Shown: positions 62,096-64,000 of the stretch, one piece after another
How the letters are laid out: the number at the start of each line of letters is the position of its first letter
Numbering within the stretch: the stretch's first letter is position 1
DNA from: a bacterium
Lineage (GTDB): Bacteria > Babelota > Babeliae > Babelales > UASB340
Assembly (NCBI GenBank): GCA_030629005.1
Contig: DAOVPV010000003.1
Coordinates: 1-64,000 of the forward strand
Direction: 5' to 3'
DNA: 64,000 nucleotides
Program-made: the position numbers and the translations under genes
The notes under the pieces: generated by a model
Seen by the model: only the letters and a program-made list of their open reading frames with translations
What the model was told of the DNA's origin: nothing
Databases searched by the model: none

Positions 62096-62192
62096 GTCTT
62101 CGCTCCTCCGGAGCTTCCAGCCTACGCCCAGATGACTACGGCGAACAAGTTGCCTGGCGCCAGCCCAGCCCTTCGCTCATGTGCACCGTAGT
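62096..62192. repeat. GC-rich segment directly after the tRNA
   Basis: About 95 bases of GC-rich sequence (for example CTCCTCCGGAGCTTCCAG, GGCGCC) between tRNA-Met and the next gene, unlike the AT-rich surroundings. It contains TTCGCTC twice and short inverted repeats. No protein-like frame. It may be a palindromic repeat or the remains of an element inserted at the tRNA end. Confidence 0.5.
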
Positions 62193-62248
62193 TTTAACGA
62201 TTGTTGTTTTACATATCATGCTAGCCCTTCTACCTTTGGAGAGATTTT

Positions 62249-62986
62249 ATGGTCGGACAAGAACTTTGGAAAAAACTAAAAAATCTGGTAAGCATTGATA
62301 AAAAAATACGTGAGAATAATTCTAAACGCGAAATATCTCTAAAAATAATAAACAAAGATCAAATCCAGATTCCACAAATAAAAAAAAGTGAAGACAGTTT
62401 AAAGGCAAATATTTTTAATTTAAAAAAAGAACTTGATTTACTAGAACTAGATGCAAAAAGCCTAAAAAGCGCAGAAAAAGAAAAACGAGAAACTTTAGAT
62501 AAAATACAAAACTCTAAAGAATTTAAAGCTCTAGAGAGAGAACTCAAAAATATCGAATTTAAAGTTTTAGAATCAGAAAATTCAATAGAAGATAAATGGG
62601 TTGCCTTGGAAAATTTTAAAAATGATCTTGAAACATTAAGTCAAAATAATATCGAGAAATTAAAGCAATTAAATGAAAGTATTCATGCGCAAGAAGCATT
62701 CTTAGAACAACTTAGTAAAGAACTAAAAGAAGAATACATTAAAAAAGAAGCTGCTAAAAATAAAATCCCTAAAGAATGGCTTGCAAAATATGAAAAAATG
62801 CAAAATAAAACTCCAAATCCAATTGTACCTGTTAATCAACAAACCTGTAATGCTTGTTTTTATCCGGTATTACGTCAAGATATGGCAAAATTAAAAGCGG
62901 GCGGTGTTATGCTATGCAGAAACTGCTATCGCTTTTTATATTATGATGCAGACGAAGAAAAAAATATGAACTCTGAAAGTTTTTAA
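62249..62986 (+). CDS. Coiled-coil protein with C4 zinc ribbon
   Basis: 245 residues, known in bacteria as a conserved zinc-ribbon family of unclear role. A long helical hairpin (about 20-185, heptad-like Leu/Lys/Glu) is followed by a zinc site CNACFYPV and CRNCYRFLYY. GGAGAG precedes ATG. Often found next to RNase H-type genes, as here (rnhA-like gene next). Confidence 0.8.
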   Translation: MVGQELWKKLKNLVSIDKKIRENNSKREISLKIINKDQIQIPQIKKSEDSLKANIFNLKKELDLLELDAKSLKSAEKEKRETLDKIQNSKEFKALERELKNIEFKVLESENSIEDKWVALENFKNDLETLSQNNIEKLKQLNESIHAQEAFLEQLSKELKEEYIKKEAAKNKIPKEWLAKYEKMQNKTPNPIVPVNQQTCNACFYPVLRQDMAKLKAGGVMLCRNCYRFLYYDADEEKNMNSESF

Positions 62987-62989
62987 CAC

Positions 62990-63010
62990 TCGGAAGAAAC
63001 ATTTAATGTT
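62990..63010 (+). repeat. Dispersed 21-base motif, copy 12 (exact, intergenic)
   Basis: Exact consensus in the 37-base gap between the zinc-ribbon gene and the RNase H gene, so free of any coding constraint. Confidence 0.9.
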
Positions 63011-63023
63011 CAGGAATTAATTT

Positions 63024-63533
63024 ATGGAAAGCCAGTTATGTTTTTTTAACACAGCCTCTAAAAACAAAACGACAAAATCTGTATCATTTTGGTCGGCCTT
63101 TGTTGATGGTGCATCCCGGAATAATCCAGGTCCATCAGGTGCTGGTATTTATATCAAAAAAAATAATGTAACGTTTTTGCAAAAAGGTTTTTTTCTCGGT
63201 AAAAAAACAAATAATCAAGCAGAGTATTTAGCTTTAGCCTTAGCCTTGTTTCATATCAAACAAGACAAACCTACAAAACCCGAAATCTCTATAGTTTCGG
63301 ACTCTGAATTGTTAATAAAACAAATGAAAGGTCTTTATAAAGTTAAAAATCCAGAACTAATAAAAATAAAAAACCTTATAGATTCTCTTATAAAAAACAC
63401 AAAAACAACATTCAAACATGTTTTGCGAGAAAAAAATAAAATTGCAGACAAACTCGCAAATGAAGGTATTGATAAAAAAAACGGAATACCATCGGATTTT
63501 CTAATACTAATGAAAAATTTTAACATTAAATAA
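63024..63533 (+). CDS. Ribonuclease H (RNase HI family)
   Basis: 169 residues. Catalytic acidic residues can be placed as Asp in FVDGASRNNPGPSGAG, Glu in NNQAEYLAL, Asp in VSDSELLI and Asp in KIADKLANEG. Removes RNA from RNA-DNA hybrids. It has a short N-terminal extension. Follows the zinc-ribbon gene and motif copy 12. Confidence 0.9.
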   Translation: MESQLCFFNTASKNKTTKSVSFWSAFVDGASRNNPGPSGAGIYIKKNNVTFLQKGFFLGKKTNNQAEYLALALALFHIKQDKPTKPEISIVSDSELLIKQMKGLYKVKNPELIKIKNLIDSLIKNTKTTFKHVLREKNKIADKLANEGIDKKNGIPSDFLILMKNFNIK

Positions 63534-63544
63534 GGCTAAGACTA

Positions 63545-64000
63545 TTGAAGTATTTAAGTTTAAAAAATACCGCAGTATTTCTAGCAATATTATTATTAAC
63601 AACAAATAACATCGCTCACATTTTTCTATCAAATAAAAGACCTAAAAAATTAATGGTTAAAGTTTTATTAAATAAAATAAATAGCCATAAAAAAAGTCTC
63701 TTTAATATATCTTCAAAAGACTCTTTTATATTAAAACTAAAATCGGGAATAACTTCTAAAAGATTTATTATAAAAGAAAACAATCTTAATCTTATAGTTC
63801 AAAACGGAACAATTACTGTAGAAATTAAACAATCATCAACAAATAAAGTTATTATTAAGAAAATAAAAAACAACCAGCTCGAAATATCATCTAAAACAGG
63901 AGCTATAGAATTAAATAATACGCTCTACTCTGGAAATTTAATATTTCAAATAGATTTAAATGACAATAATAATCTTTTAGTTATGAATAAATTAAGTTTA
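63545..64000 (+). CDS. SpoIID/LytB-like protein, N-terminal part (runs off window)
   Basis: Open from TTG 63545 to the window end (152 codons), with AAGG 9 bases upstream. A hydrophobic N terminus (NTAVFLAILLLTTNNIA) suggests a signal anchor. The end reads NNTLYSGNLIFQIDLNDNNN then LLVMNKLSL, which matches the start of the SpoIID domain found in peptidoglycan-associated proteins. No ATG is available, so the start is tentative. Confidence 0.65.
   Translation, partial: MKYLSLKNTAVFLAILLLTTNNIAHIFLSNKRPKKLMVKVLLNKINSHKKSLFNISSKDSFILKLKSGITSKRFIIKENNLNLIVQNGTITVEIKQSSTNKVIIKKIKNNQLEISSKTGAIELNNTLYSGNLIFQIDLNDNNNLLVMNKLSL

Overview
The window is low-GC DNA (roughly 30% GC by eye) from a Gram-negative bacterium with a small, host-adapted style of genome. 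Outer-membrane features are present: an Lnt-type apolipoprotein N-acyltransferase, a LolC/E permease, and a beta-barrel-like protein ending in Phe. TGA is used as a stop. There are unusually many secreted proteins made of ankyrin, pentapeptide, coiled-coil or other repeats with no recognisable enzyme domain. This mix resembles Candidatus Dependentiae (TM6/Babeliae) or a similar intracellular lineage. That assignment is inference from gene content, not from a marker-gene tree.

Layout. 0.1-6.1 kb: a secreted coiled-coil protein, ruvC, dnaB, rplI, then an operon of three minor-pilin-like genes ending in lnt. 6.2-15.3 kb: a large secreted protein, ileS, a membrane J-domain protein, rpiB, a lipoprotein and a LolC/E permease. 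15.3-25.2 kb: an accessory block between the lolC/E-like gene and pgk. It holds a HicBA-like toxin-antitoxin pair, a three-gene cassette (A, B, ankyrin C) present twice, and a set of different secreted repeat proteins. Three copies of a 105-bp divergent promoter are each joined to the first codons of pgk. 25.2-40.3 kb: pgk, further secreted proteins, a heparinase II/III-like protein, a twin-HELGH protein, gltX, a cysteine synthase family gene, dapF, an NhaC-type antiporter, an outer-membrane protein and two secreted proteins. 40.3-50.2 kb: housekeeping genes (fabF, acpP, murF, fabG, fabD, a second gltX, a membrane-anchored tetratricopeptide-like protein, rpmF, tsf, pyrH, frr). 50.4-64 kb: a Na+/Ca2+ exchanger, dnaE interrupted by a frameshift, an acyl-CoA carboxylase subunit, two tandem membrane GNAT proteins, hflX, gap, tRNA-Met(CAT), a zinc-ribbon protein, an RNase H and the start of a SpoIID-like gene.

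Two patterns stand out. First, a 21-base motif (leader TCGGAAGA followed by the 13-base odd palindrome AACATTTAATGTT) occurs twelve times, ten of them inside genes and in more than one reading frame, plus decayed copies. It looks like a DNA-level signal scattered through the chromosome. Second, the lolC/E-pgk interval is a recombination or duplication hot spot. Pieces of both flanking genes are repeated inside it, and the repeats bracket interchangeable sets of secreted-protein genes.

Other points of note are an A8-tract frameshift in dnaE, GC-rich palindromic insertions inside two protein genes, and a J domain with HPN in place of HPD. No CRISPR array, rRNA, transposase or phage gene was recognised.
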